A stretch of 64,000 nucleotides of DNA, taken from assembly GCF_033547155.1 (NCBI RefSeq), contig NZ_CP137892.1, positions 868,001-932,000 on the forward strand, read 5' to 3'. Positions 9,522 to 18,412 of the stretch are shown piece by piece. The DNA comes from Pseudomonas benzenivorans. Lineage in GTDB: Bacteria; Pseudomonadota; Gammaproteobacteria; Pseudomonadales; Pseudomonadaceae. The number at the start of each line of letters is the position of its first letter. The first letter of the stretch is position 1. The translations under genes and the position numbers were made by a program. The notes beneath the pieces are model-generated. The model did no database searches, was not told where the DNA came from, and worked only from the letters and a program-made list of their open reading frames with translations.

Positions 9522-11105
9522 TCAGGGCAGGGCTTGCCGCGTGGTCTCACCGTCCACCAGGCGGGCGATGCCCAGGGGGTTGGCGTTCTGCAGGGCGGCC
9601 GGCAGCAGCGCGTCCGGGCAGTTCTGGTAGCAGACCGGGCGCAGGAAGCGCTCGATCGCCAGGCTGCCGACCGAGGTGCCGCGGGCATCGGAGGTGGCCG
9701 GGTAGGGGCCGCCATGGACCATGGCGTCGCCCACCTCGACCCCGGTCGGGTAGCCGTTGAGCAGCAGGCGCCCGGCCTTCTGTTCCAGCAGCGCCAGCAG
9801 TGGCGCACAGTGGTCCAGGTCCGCCGGATCGGCGATCAGGGTGGCGGTCAGCTGCCCGTGCAGGCCGTGCAGGGCCTGGGTCAACTCGGCCATGTCGGCC
9901 ACCTCGACCACGATGCTGGTCGGGCCGAACACCTCTTCCTGCAGCAGCTCGTCGCCCTCGCGCAGCAGCCGGGCGTCGGCCTGGAACAGCTGGGGCTGGG
10001 CCTGCTTGCCGGCCTGTGCGCGACCCGCCAGATGGCGCACGCCCGGATGACCCTGCAGCGCCGCCACGCCTCGTTCGTAGCTACGCAGGGTGCCGGCGTT
10101 GAGCATGGTCTGGGCCGGTTGCTCGGCCATCCGGGCGGCCAGGTCCTGCACGAAGGCGCCGAACTCGGTCGAACGAATGCCGATCAGCAGGCCGGGATTG
10201 GTGCAGAACTGGCCGCAACCCAGCACCACCGAGGCGCTCAGCTCGGCGGCGATCTGCGCGCCGCGCTGCTTCAGGGCTGCGGGCAGCAGCAGCACCGGGT
10301 TGATCGAACTCATCTCGGCGAACACCGGGATCGGCTGCGGCCGCGCCGCGGCCAGGTCGTACAGCGCGCGGCCGCCCTTGAGCGAGCCGGTGAAGCCGAC
10401 CGCCTGGATCGCCGGGTGCTTGACCAGGTCGGCGCCGACGCCGTTGCCGTAGATCATGTTAAACACCCCGGCCGGCATGCCGGTGCGTGCGGCCGCGCGG
10501 ACGATGGCATCGGCCACGCACTCGGTAGTGGCCATATGCCCGCTATGGGCCTTGAACACCACCGGACAGCCGGCGGCCAACGCCGCGGCTGTGTCGCCGC
10601 CGGCGGTGGAGAAGGCCAGGGGGAAGTTGCTGGCGCCGAACACCGCCACCGGGCCGAGGCCGATGCGGTACTGGCGCAGGTCCGGACGCGGCAGCGGCTG
10701 GCGCTCGGGCAGCGCGCGGTCGATGCGCACGCCATGGAAATCGCCCCGCCGCAGCACCCGGGCGAACAGGCGCAGCTGGTTGCTGGTGCGGCCGCGTTCG
10801 CCCTGGATGCGTGCGGCGGGCAGGGCGGTCTCGCGGCACACCAGCTCGACGAAGTCGTCGCCCAGGGCGTCGATCTCGGCGGCGATAGCCTCGAGGAACT
10901 GGGCGCGGCGCTCCGGGCTCAACTGGCGGTAGGCCGGGTAGGCGGCGGCCGCAGCGCGGGCGGCGGCATCCACCTCGGCCTCGGTGGCCTGGTGGAAGCT
11001 GTAGGGCAGCGCCTCGCCGGTCGTGGCGTCGAGGCTCTGCAGGATGACCTCACCGGCGGCGCTGCGGCCGCCGGCGATGAAGTTGTGGCCGATGGTGGCG
11101 GGCAT
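9522..11105 (-). CDS. Alpha-ketoglutarate semialdehyde dehydrogenase (hydroxyproline pathway)
   Basis: 527 residues. An aldehyde dehydrogenase fold with substrate-stabilising Asn160 (VFGASNFPLAF), general-base Glu264 (VFAEMSSINP) and nucleophile Cys301 (GCGQFCTNPG). The GCGQFCTNPG form and the length fit the type of ketoglutarate semialdehyde dehydrogenase induced by hydroxyproline in Pseudomonas. It oxidises 2,5-dioxopentanoate to 2-oxoglutarate with NAD(P)+, the last step of the pathway. The ATG at 11105 follows AGGAG; earlier in-frame starts lack a site. It lies 111 bases after lhpC, which makes its substrate, and is followed by a clear terminator. Confidence 0.9.
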   Translation of the reverse strand: MPATIGHNFIAGGRSAAGEVILQSLDATTGEALPYSFHQATEAEVDAAARAAAAAYPAYRQLSPERRAQFLEAIAAEIDALGDDFVELVCRETALPAARIQGERGRTSNQLRLFARVLRRGDFHGVRIDRALPERQPLPRPDLRQYRIGLGPVAVFGASNFPLAFSTAGGDTAAALAAGCPVVFKAHSGHMATTECVADAIVRAAARTGMPAGVFNMIYGNGVGADLVKHPAIQAVGFTGSLKGGRALYDLAAARPQPIPVFAEMSSINPVLLLPAALKQRGAQIAAELSASVVLGCGQFCTNPGLLIGIRSTEFGAFVQDLAARMAEQPAQTMLNAGTLRSYERGVAALQGHPGVRHLAGRAQAGKQAQPQLFQADARLLREGDELLQEEVFGPTSIVVEVADMAELTQALHGLHGQLTATLIADPADLDHCAPLLALLEQKAGRLLLNGYPTGVEVGDAMVHGGPYPATSDARGTSVGSLAIERFLRPVCYQNCPDALLPAALQNANPLGIARLVDGETTRQALP

Positions 11106-11216
11106 TGCTAGCTCCTGTTGGGGGCCTATGAACAGGTACGGAATGTTCGGTTGAACTCGGCTATTGCAGGCCAGGTCGGACGGACTCGCTGGAAGCACCC
11201 GGCCGAAGCACGGCTA

Positions 11217-12164
11217 TCAGGCGAGGTTCTGTTCGGCCGACCAGTTGGCGTACCACTGGCGGAACAGCTTGTACTGGGTCTCGGCGTAGTGACGTTGGGC
11301 GGCGCTGAGCGCATCGGTTGCGTTGAAGTGCAGGGCGTATTCCTGGTCGCCGCCCAGCACCATCAGGTGTTTGTAGTAGAGAACCAGGTCGGTGCCTTCG
11401 TCGAACGACGACAGCACGTTCAGCGCCTCGGACAGCTCCAGGGCGCGGCGGCGGGCGACGGCGTCGCCCTTGGCCGCCTGCTTGCTCAGCTCGACCAGCT
11501 GCAGCACTTCGCGCGGCAAGACGTTGCCGATACCGGTGATGGCGCCGGTTGCGCCGCAATTGACGAAGCCATGCATCACCTGGGTATCGACGCCGGCCAT
11601 GAGAATCACCTGGTCATCCTGGGAGGTGATGTGCTCGGCGGCGTAGCGCATGTCGGCGGCGCCGCCGAATTCCTTGAAGCCGATCAGATTGGGGTACTGG
11701 CGACGCAGCTTGAAAAACAGTTCGGCACGGGTTGCAAAGCCGTAGTAGGGGCTGTTGTAGATCACCGCCGGCAGCTGCGGCGCCGCTTCGAGAATGGCGG
11801 AGAAATGCGCTTGCTGGGCCGCCGGCGAAGCGCCGCGGGACAGAACGCGGGGGATGACCATCAGGCCATGGGCGCCGACTTTGGCGGCGTGGGCGGCGTG
11901 GGATACTGCTTCGCGACTGTTCACCGCGCCGGTGCCGACGATAGTCGGGATGCCGGCGGCGACCAGGCGCGCCACCCCTTCCTGGCGTTCGGCCTCGGTG
12001 AGCAACGGCCAGTCGCCCATGGAGCCGCAGTAGACCACCGCGCTCATGCCGGCTTCGATCATTTCGCGGCCCTTGCGCACCAAGGCGTCGAAGTCCGGCT
12101 TGCGCTCGGCGGTGCAGGGGGTCATCAGGGCGGGGATGGTGCCGGTGAAGATGGTGCTGTTCAT
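11217..12164 (-). CDS. lhpC: Delta1-pyrroline-4-hydroxy-2-carboxylate deaminase (DapA family)
   Basis: 315 residues of the dihydrodipicolinate synthase/N-acetylneuraminate lyase superfamily. The Schiff-base lysine is Lys164 in L-I-G-F-K-E-F-G-G, with the partner tyrosine in Y-N-S-P-Y-Y (136-141). It deaminates and rearranges delta1-pyrroline-4-hydroxy-2-carboxylate to 2-oxoglutarate semialdehyde. Assignment rests on family plus position directly before the semialdehyde dehydrogenase within a complete hydroxyproline cluster. AGGAGG precedes the ATG. A perfect 14-bp palindrome lies 30-43 bases upstream of the start, where it would overlap the promoter. Confidence 0.88.
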   Translation of the reverse strand: MNSTIFTGTIPALMTPCTAERKPDFDALVRKGREMIEAGMSAVVYCGSMGDWPLLTEAERQEGVARLVAAGIPTIVGTGAVNSREAVSHAAHAAKVGAHGLMVIPRVLSRGASPAAQQAHFSAILEAAPQLPAVIYNSPYYGFATRAELFFKLRRQYPNLIGFKEFGGAADMRYAAEHITSQDDQVILMAGVDTQVMHGFVNCGATGAITGIGNVLPREVLQLVELSKQAAKGDAVARRRALELSEALNVLSSFDEGTDLVLYYKHLMVLGGDQEYALHFNATDALSAAQRHYAETQYKLFRQWYANWSAEQNLA

Positions 12165-12193
12165 GCTGTTGCCTCCTGGGCAGATTAAAAGTA

Positions 12194-12207
12194 TTTCGTA
12201 TACGAAA
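12194..12207. promoter_or_regulatory. Palindromic operator upstream of lhpC
   Basis: Perfect palindrome TTTCGTATACGAAA. Its length and A/T-flanked GTATAC core are typical of FadR-subfamily GntR operators. A near-identical site (core TCGTATACGA) lies upstream of the binding-protein gene of the same cluster, and a related TTGTATACGA lies in the promoter of the GntR gene at 35 kb. Confidence 0.6.
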
Positions 12208-12312
12208 ATAAATGGCCGTTATAAACCCTTGTTGCCATTGGTTGGGCCTAGGTTCGGTTCATGGCGCCGGCGAGGCGGCGGTTTTCAACTCTTCAAAAAG
12301 CAGGGTTTAGCG

Positions 12313-13344
12313 CTACAGCTCGACCGGCCAGGTATCCGAGAGGCGGTAACCGGTCGGCCAGGGATCGCTCGGGTCGAGCAGGTGCTGGTGGGTGCCGGTG
12401 ATCCAGGCCCGGCCGGACAGGCAGGGGATGATCGCCGGGCGCCCGGCCAGCTCAGTGAGGCCGTCGATGCGGCAGTGGAACTCGGAGCCGATGATCGAGC
12501 GGCCGATAAAGCGCTCGCCCACCGCCAACTGGCCCCTGGCATGCAGCACCGCCATGCGCGCCGAGCAGCCGGTGCCGGTGGGCGAACGGTCGACCTTGCC
12601 GGGGCGGATCACCACCGCATTGGCGGCGCTCAGCACGCCCTGCTGCCGCTGCAGCGGGCCGGCCAGCTGGCAGAAGGAGATATGCGCCCAGTCGGGGTTC
12701 AGCGGGTGGACGAAACCCAGCTGCTCATTGGCCGCGCGGGTGATCTTCAGGCCCATGGCGGCCAGGTCGGCGGCCTCGTCGGCGCCCAGGGCAAAGCCCA
12801 GGGCCTGGGCGTCGGCGATCACGAAGCTGTCGCCGCCGTAGGCGGTGTCCACCTGCAGCGAGCCGATGCCTTCCACCTCGATCCAGGCGTCCAGGCGGTC
12901 GGCGAAGGAGGGCAGGTTCTTCACCTCGACCCGCTCGACCTTGCCGTCGCGGCATTGGGCCAGCGCCTCGATCAGGCCGCCGGGGGCCTCCAGCACCAGG
13001 CGGGTTTCCGGCTCGGTCATCGGCAGGATGCCGCTCTCCAGCAGCACGGTGGCCACGCACAGCGAGTTGGAGCCGGACATCGGCGGGGTGTCGGCCGGCT
13101 CCATGATGATCCAGGCCATCTGCGCCCGCGGGTCCTTGGCCGGCAGCAGCAGGTTGACGTGGCGGAACACCCCGCCGCGCGGTTCGTTCAGCATGAAGTT
13201 GCGCAGCCACTGGTCCTCGGCGATCCAGCGCGACTGCGCCCAGAGCGTGTCGCCGGGTGGCGGCGCCACACCGCCGACTATCACGTCACCCACCTCGCCC
13301 TCGGCATGGCAGCTGACCACATGGATGATCTTCGATGAACGCAT
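12313..13344 (-). CDS. Proline-racemase superfamily protein with Ser/Thr in place of both catalytic Cys
   Basis: 343 residues. The fold and spacing match proline racemase/hydroxyproline epimerase, but the first catalytic position is Ser90 ([10 protein letters not shown]) instead of the Cys in M-C-G-H-G, and the second is Thr256 (R-S-P-T-G-T-G-C) instead of Cys in S-P-C-G-T-G-T. The usual His after the first Cys is also Ser. Known trans-3-hydroxyproline dehydratases keep the first Cys and have Thr at the second, so this Ser/Thr form need not be either activity. It begins the minus-strand block with the ABC transporter and aconitase X, or ends it in the transcription sense. AGGAGG precedes the ATG. 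Likely acts on a hydroxyproline or cyclic imine; reaction unknown. Confidence 0.7.
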   Translation of the reverse strand: MRSSKIIHVVSCHAEGEVGDVIVGGVAPPPGDTLWAQSRWIAEDQWLRNFMLNEPRGGVFRHVNLLLPAKDPRAQMAWIIMEPADTPPMSGSNSLCVATVLLESGILPMTEPETRLVLEAPGGLIEALAQCRDGKVERVEVKNLPSFADRLDAWIEVEGIGSLQVDTAYGGDSFVIADAQALGFALGADEAADLAAMGLKITRAANEQLGFVHPLNPDWAHISFCQLAGPLQRQQGVLSAANAVVIRPGKVDRSPTGTGCSARMAVLHARGQLAVGERFIGRSIIGSEFHCRIDGLTELAGRPAIIPCLSGRAWITGTHQHLLDPSDPWPTGYRLSDTWPVEL

Positions 13345-13353
13345 CCTGGCCTC

Positions 13354-14076
13354 CTAGAGCACGGACTTGAGGAAGTCGGCGGTTTCCGCGCGCTGGGGAT
13401 TGTTCAGCACCTGCTCGGGCGTGCCGATCTCGTGCACCAGGCCGTTGCGGAAGAACGCCACGCGGTCGGACACCTCGCGGGCGAAGCTGATCTCGTGGGT
13501 CACCAGGACCATGGTCATGCCTTCCTCGGCGAGCAGGCGCATGGTGTCCAGCACCTCGCCGACTAGCTGTGGGTCCAGCGCGCTGGTGGCCTCGTCGAAC
13601 AGCATGTAGTCCGGCGACATGGCCAGGGCGCGGGCGATGGCCATGCGCTGCTGCTGGCCGCCGGAGAGCTTGCCGGGGAACACCCTGAGCTTGTCGCCCA
13701 GGCCGACGTGGGTGAGCTGCCTGACCGCCATTTCCTCGGCCTGCTCGTGACTCTGGCCGAGCACCTTGCGCGGCGCCAGCATGACGTTTTCCAGCACGGT
13801 CAGGTGGGGGAAGGCGTTCCACTGCTGGAACACGATGCCGATCTTCTGCCGCAGCTTGTTGAGGTCGGTGCTCTTGGCGTGGACCTCGGTGCCGTCGACG
13901 CGGATGCTGCCCTGCTTGATCGATTCCAGGCCGTTGATGCACATCAACAGGGTCGACTTGCCCGAACCCGAGCCGCCGATGATGGACACCACCTCGCCCT
14001 TGTCCACGGTCAGGCTGACGCCCTTGATCACGTCCAGGTCGCCGAAGGATTTGTGTACGTTGTCGATCTCAATCAT
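13354..14076 (-). CDS. Polar amino-acid ABC transporter, ATP-binding subunit
   Basis: 240 residues. All ABC motifs are present: Walker [10 protein letters not shown] (34-42), Q-loop V-F-Q-Q (82-85), signature L-S-G-G-Q (137-141), Walker B M-L-F-D-E (158-162) and the switch histidine in L-V-T-H-E. It powers the importer formed with the two following permeases and the binding protein at 17244; context says hydroxyproline or proline uptake. It overlaps the adjacent permease gene by 8 bases, showing translational coupling. Confidence 0.92.
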   Translation of the reverse strand: MIEIDNVHKSFGDLDVIKGVSLTVDKGEVVSIIGGSGSGKSTLLMCINGLESIKQGSIRVDGTEVHAKSTDLNKLRQKIGIVFQQWNAFPHLTVLENVMLAPRKVLGQSHEQAEEMAVRQLTHVGLGDKLRVFPGKLSGGQQQRMAIARALAMSPDYMLFDEATSALDPQLVGEVLDTMRLLAEEGMTMVLVTHEISFAREVSDRVAFFRNGLVHEIGTPEQVLNNPQRAETADFLKSVL

Positions 14077-14725
14077 TTTCCTGCCACCTTTTCTCCAGTT
14101 GGTTACCCAGGCGAGCCACCACCAGGCTGATGAAGTAGTAGATGAGCCCGGCGATGCACAGCACCAGCAGCGGCTCCTGTATGCGCGTGACGATGGTCTG
14201 GGAGGCGCGCAGCAGCTCGATGATGCCGATCCACATGACCAGGGCGGTGTCCTTCATCACCGACAGGCTCAGGTTCAGCCAGCCGGGAAAGGCCACCCGG
14301 GTGGCCATGGGCAGGACGATATGGCGCAGGTCCTGCCAGTAGCTCATGCCGAGCGAACGGGCGGCGCGGCGCACGTTGGGCGACACCGCCAGTACGCCGC
14401 TGCGCACGATCTCGGTGCAGTAGGCCGCGGCATACACGCCGAGCACCCCGCAGGCGACGGAAAAGGCGCTCCAGTCGAGGCCGGCGATGCTCTTGAGCGA
14501 GTTGAACAGGACGAACTGGATCAGCAGCGGCACGCTGCGAAACACATCCAGCAGCCAGGCCAGCGGCAGGCTGGCGCGCGGCAGGGTGGCCCGCAGCAGG
14601 CCGCAGAGCACGCCGCCGAGGGTGCCCAGGAGCATGGCGCCGAGGGTCAGCAGGATGGTGGTCCAGGCGCCCTGCAGGAGGAACAGCAGGTCGGTCGAGG
14701 TGAGGCTGGTAGCGAACATGGCCAT
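14069..14725 (-). CDS. Polar amino-acid ABC transporter permease
   Basis: 218 residues with about five membrane segments and the EAA-type loop R-R-A-A-R-S-L-G-M-S-Y-W-Q-D that docks on the ATPase. It belongs to the HisMQ subfamily. Its 3' end overlaps the ATPase gene by 8 bases, and it begins 7 bases after the other permease gene; the two would form the heterodimeric channel. Confidence 0.9.
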   Translation of the reverse strand: MAMFATSLTSTDLLFLLQGAWTTILLTLGAMLLGTLGGVLCGLLRATLPRASLPLAWLLDVFRSVPLLIQFVLFNSLKSIAGLDWSAFSVACGVLGVYAAAYCTEIVRSGVLAVSPNVRRAARSLGMSYWQDLRHIVLPMATRVAFPGWLNLSLSVMKDTALVMWIGIIELLRASQTIVTRIQEPLLVLCIAGLIYYFISLVVARLGNQLEKRWQEND

Positions 14726-14732
14726 GGCCCTC

Positions 14733-15398
14733 TCAGTAGCGGAACAGGCGCCAGCCGACCAGGCGGGCGGCCAGTACGATGGCTTTGGCGATCAGGTAAT
14801 AGAGCACCGCCGCCAGGGCGAAGTACTCGAAGGTGCGGAAGGTCTTCACGTTGTAGTCCTGGGTGACCCCGGTGAGGTCGTTGTTCAGGCCGACGATGAC
14901 CCCCAGGGAGGTCATCAGCACCGCCCAGACCATCTGGTTGGTCAGCGGGTAGAAGACGATGCGCAAGAGCTGCGGCACGACGATCAGGCGGTAGGCCTTG
15001 AATGCGCTCATGCCGAGGGAGCGGGCCGCGCGCATCTGCGTCTCCGGCACGGCCTTGAGGCCGCCGCGGAAGTTCTCCGCCAGGTAGCCGGCGTTATTGA
15101 AGGTGATCCCGGCCAGCAGCGCGGCCCAGGAGCTGATATGCAGGCCGAAGGAACCGAGGCCGAAATACAGCAGGTAGATCTGGAACAGCGACGGCGTGTT
15201 GCGCGCCACCGACACCCAGGCCTCGGCGAAGCCGCGGGTCAGCGGGTTCTTCATCTGCCGCATCAGGCACAGGCACAGGGCGATCAACACGCCGAAGATC
15301 ATCGACAGGGCGGCGGTCTCGAAGGTGACCCAGGCGCCGCCGAGCATGTCGGGCAGCGCCTTGAAGGCAGAGCGCCAGTGAAAGCTGTAGTCGAACAT
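14733..15398 (-). CDS. Polar amino-acid ABC transporter permease
   Basis: 221 residues, HisMQ-type inner-membrane permease with the coupling-loop motif R-A-A-R-S-L-G-M-S-A-F-K-A. The N-terminal F-D-Y-S-F-H-W followed by a long first membrane segment is usual in this subfamily. It lies 3 bases after the aconitase-X gene and 7 bases before the second permease, in one operon. Confidence 0.9.
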   Translation of the reverse strand: MFDYSFHWRSAFKALPDMLGGAWVTFETAALSMIFGVLIALCLCLMRQMKNPLTRGFAEAWVSVARNTPSLFQIYLLYFGLGSFGLHISSWAALLAGITFNNAGYLAENFRGGLKAVPETQMRAARSLGMSAFKAYRLIVVPQLLRIVFYPLTNQMVWAVLMTSLGVIVGLNNDLTGVTQDYNVKTFRTFEYFALAAVLYYLIAKAIVLAARLVGWRLFRY

Positions 15399-15401
15399 GG
15401 C

Positions 15402-17171
15402 TCAAGCGGCTCCTTGGCTGGGGGTGACCGGGTTCAGCCAGGCCGGCAGTGCGCCGTTGGCCTGGCCGCTGCAGGCGGCCTCGACGCAGGCCGCCAGGCC
15501 GGCGAAATGCACCTTGCGGCCGACCAGGCCCGGGGCGTAGTGGGCGTACTTGGCGGAGTTGGTCATCAGGGTCGTGGCCGTCACCGGCAGCAGCGGCTCG
15601 CCGAGCATGCACCAGCAGGTGTCGGTGACGAACTGCGCGCCGAAGGCCTCCAGCGTGGCGACATGGCCGGCCGCGCAGGCCTGTTCATGCACCTGGCGGC
15701 CGAGGGTGATCACCAGGGCCACGTCCGGGTGCTTGCGGCGGCCCGCGCAGAGGCCGGCCAGCCTGGCGCATTCGCTCAAGGAGAAGTGCGGATTGCCCAG
15801 GGACACCAGGCCCAGCCCGGGGCTTTCGGCGCTGTTCAGCTCGCGCCAGCTGGCGAGCAGGTCCTCGCGGCCGAGGCGCAGGGCCCGCTGCGGCGGCATA
15901 CCGCCCAGGGCCTGTTCGGCGCTCGCGGCCTCCGGGGTCACCCCGGCGATGTGGAACATCGGCGCGGCCGAGGTGGTGGCGAAGGCGGCGCCGAATGCCT
16001 TGAGGTCGTCCAGGCTCGGCGCGGCCTGTTCCAGGCCGCAGACCACGGGGATCTGGCTGCCGGCCAGGGCGCCGAGGTGATAGCCCAGCAGCGGATAGAA
16101 GGCATCGTCCAGCTGCTCCGGCAGCCTCACCTCGACCAGCAGGCTGGCCAGACGGCCTTCCTCCAGGTGGCAACCGCTCAGCGGCGCGCGGCCGGTCAGG
16201 GCGATGCAGATATCCAGGTAGTCGGGGTACTTCTGGGTGCGCGCGCCCAGCACGCTGTTGGCGTAGACCACCGCGTTGGACTCGGCCCAGACCAGCTGCT
16301 CGCCGGCCTTGGGCGCGCTGTCCAGCAGGTAGGGGGCGCAGGTGAAGCTCAGCTGTGCGCCCATTGCCATGTAGACGTCGCCCAGGGCGCTGGCCGGCTC
16401 GCCGAAGGCCGGGTCGATGCCCTGGGCGCGCCAGCGGCGCTGGTCCACGGAGATGGCGTTGAGGGTGGTCGGCACCCGCACCGCGGCGCCCCAGTCCAGC
16501 AGCTGGCGGGCGAAGCGCAGGCTGGCCGGGCCGGTGTAGATGCAGCCGTCGATATGCGCCTGGGCGATATCGATCAGCTCGCGGGCGCCTTGCAGTTCGG
16601 CCATGCGCAGGACGATCTGCATGGCCACCTGGGCGGCCTTGCCGTGCCTGCCGTCGAGCAGGGCCCTGTCCGTATCGGAGAGGGCGACACTGCTGCTGGC
16701 CGGCGGCGAGCCGGGCGCCGCTGCCGGGGGCTGCCAGTGGTCCTGTGGGGCAGCGGCATAAGCACTGACCTGGCCGTCCTCGACCCGCACAAAGCGGTGG
16801 CCGCGCAGGCTGGCGAAGGCCTCCTCGCCGACGCAGACCACCGGCAGGCCGCGGTCGAACAGGCTCCGGGCGACCAGCACGCCCAGGCTGAGAATTTCCT
16901 CGGGACGCGCCACCAGCAGGGCGGCGGGCCCGTGACCGTTGAGAATCAGTTCCAGCAGCACGCTGCTGCCGGTGCAGGAGCCGCGGCCGCTGGGCAGCGC
17001 CAGCACGCGCCCGGCGATGACCTGGCCGCTCAGGGGGTGATGGCGGTCGATCACCTCGCCGCTGAAGGGGGCGACCCCGCCCCAGAAACTCAGGCCGACG
17101 TCGGCATACAGCAATTCGCCTTGCGCGGCGCCGGCAACCAGGCTGCGCGCTCGTATCGACAGATCAGGCAT
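15402..17171 (-). CDS. Aconitase X, probable cis-3-hydroxy-L-proline dehydratase
   Basis: 589 residues, with the small swivel (AcnX small, former DUF126) domain fused at the N-terminus (about 1-140, with P-S-G-R-G-S-C-T-G-S) to the large DUF521 domain (about 180-589, with D-G-C-I-Y-T-G and G-N-P-H-F-S). This fused type is the one shown in Pseudomonas and Agrobacterium to dehydrate cis-3-hydroxy-L-proline to delta1-pyrroline-2-carboxylate (LhpI). The product would feed the Ldh-family reductase at 8435. It lies between the binding protein and the permeases in the transport operon. Functional assignment rests on family plus context. Confidence 0.85.
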   Translation of the reverse strand: MPDLSIRARSLVAGAAQGELLYADVGLSFWGGVAPFSGEVIDRHHPLSGQVIAGRVLALPSGRGSCTGSSVLLELILNGHGPAALLVARPEEILSLGVLVARSLFDRGLPVVCVGEEAFASLRGHRFVRVEDGQVSAYAAAPQDHWQPPAAAPGSPPASSSVALSDTDRALLDGRHGKAAQVAMQIVLRMAELQGARELIDIAQAHIDGCIYTGPASLRFARQLLDWGAAVRVPTTLNAISVDQRRWRAQGIDPAFGEPASALGDVYMAMGAQLSFTCAPYLLDSAPKAGEQLVWAESNAVVYANSVLGARTQKYPDYLDICIALTGRAPLSGCHLEEGRLASLLVEVRLPEQLDDAFYPLLGYHLGALAGSQIPVVCGLEQAAPSLDDLKAFGAAFATTSAAPMFHIAGVTPEAASAEQALGGMPPQRALRLGREDLLASWRELNSAESPGLGLVSLGNPHFSLSECARLAGLCAGRRKHPDVALVITLGRQVHEQACAAGHVATLEAFGAQFVTDTCWCMLGEPLLPVTATTLMTNSAKYAHYAPGLVGRKVHFAGLAACVEAACSGQANGALPAWLNPVTPSQGAA

Positions 17172-17243
17172 CTGTAGCTCCCGTGCGGCCCGCGGGCCGC
17201 ACGTCGATTGGTAGGTGTGGGTTCAGCGCGTGCGGCGCGTGGC

Positions 17244-18062
17244 TCAGTAGTAGACGCCGGGCACGGCCAGGTTGACCGGGGCGATCTGCTCGCCGACCCA
17301 CTTGTTCCACAGCTCCTGGTAGCGGCCGGTGCGCACCTGCTGATTGACGAACAGGTTCATGTAGTTGAGCAGGCCGTACTCGCTGCGCTTGGCCGCCAGG
17401 GACACGTAGTCGATGGTGTAGGGCGCGTCGCCGGCGATCTTCAGACCCTTGTACTTGCCGGACTTGAGGGTCGAGGCGGCGACGGTATTGGTCACCACCG
17501 TGGCGTCGATATGCCCCTGGGCCACGGCGAGGATGGTGTCGTTGAGGCTCTGGTAGACGCGGAAGCTGCCGCCGCCCCAGCCCTTCACGTCCTTCTCCAG
17601 GGCGATGGCCTCGTAGGTGCCGCTGGTATTGCCGACCGGGCGGCCCTTGAGGTCCTGGTAGCTGCCGATGCCGCTGTCCTCGCGGGTCAGCACCACCATC
17701 TGGAAGGCGAAGTAGGGCACGGTCATGCCGACCGTCTTGGCCCGCTCCAGGGTGTCGGAGGTGGATGCGACTATGACGTCGGCGCGGCCGGAGATCAGCG
17801 CCGGGATGCGGTCCGGGAAGGGAGTTTCCACCACCTCCGGGGTCACGCCCAGGACCTTGGCCAGGTCGGCGCAGTAGTCCACGTCGAAGCCGGCCGGGTT
17901 GTTGCCTTCATCGCGAAAGCCCATGGGCGGGAAGTCCAGGGTCACGGCGCAACGCAGCTTGCCGGATTCGATGATGTCGTCGAGTTTGTCGGCCTGGGCC
18001 AGGCCGGTGACGCAGGTGCTCAGGACGGCGGTGAGGGCTACGGCGATTGTTGGAGTTTTCAT
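17244..18062 (-). CDS. Periplasmic amino-acid-binding protein of the hydroxyproline importer
   Basis: 272 residues with a signal peptide (positive K3, hydrophobic core, cleavage after A-Q-A near residue 24). The mature part begins with the family-3 solute-binding pattern D-K-L-D-D-I-I-E-S-G-K-L-R-C-A-V and contains F-P-P-M-G-F-R-D-E and the G-F-D-V-D-Y-C-A-D-L-A motif. It delivers substrate to the two permeases encoded downstream. First gene of the transport operon; a TTTCGTATACGATA operator lies 59 bases upstream of its start. Confidence 0.9.
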   Translation of the reverse strand: MKTPTIAVALTAVLSTCVTGLAQADKLDDIIESGKLRCAVTLDFPPMGFRDEGNNPAGFDVDYCADLAKVLGVTPEVVETPFPDRIPALISGRADVIVASTSDTLERAKTVGMTVPYFAFQMVVLTREDSGIGSYQDLKGRPVGNTSGTYEAIALEKDVKGWGGGSFRVYQSLNDTILAVAQGHIDATVVTNTVAASTLKSGKYKGLKIAGDAPYTIDYVSLAAKRSEYGLLNYMNLFVNQQVRTGRYQELWNKWVGEQIAPVNLAVPGVYY

Positions 18063-18106
18063 AGGGGCCTCGTTTCGGTTGGGGAGCGTTGTCTGGGTAT
18101 CGCGTC

Positions 18107-18134
18107 TTTCGTATTGATGATTTCGTATACGATA
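18107..18134. promoter_or_regulatory. Operator upstream of the transport operon
   Basis: The palindrome TCGTATACGA (18123-18132, within TTTCGTATACGATA) repeats the site upstream of lhpC. A half-site TTTCGTAT lies 14 bases before it (18107-18114), so two dimers or an extended site are possible. It is 60-73 bases upstream of the binding-protein start. Confidence 0.55.
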
Positions 18135-18412
18135 TTAAATATGCACTCGCTGTGCCAAGAGCCGATCTCGGCTTCCTGGGCGTGTCGCCGGATGCTGCTC
18201 GTCGGGCTGCAGCCCGCCATCCATGGGTGTCGCCGGGGGCAACGAGGAGGTCGGGCAAGCCAGCGCTGGAGCCGCTAGCGATGGCCAAGGCGGTGCAGAA
18301 GGGGGCGGAGATGTCACAGAAGGAAGCAGGGCGGCTCGCACTGCACCCTTAGGTGACACCTAGGGGTAACAGCCACTCGGCGAGGCGGGCCCGCAATGCG
18401 GGCAGTGGCGTG
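18135..18412. other. Non-coding region between the transport operon and the AraC gene
   Basis: About 280 bases. No plausible gene was found; short open frames lack ribosome-binding sites. An imperfect inverted repeat CCTTAGGTG/ACACCTAGGGG lies at 18348-18368 close to the end of the AraC gene and may act in 3'-end formation. The AT-rich part 18128-18150 probably carries the promoter of the transport operon. Confidence 0.4.
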
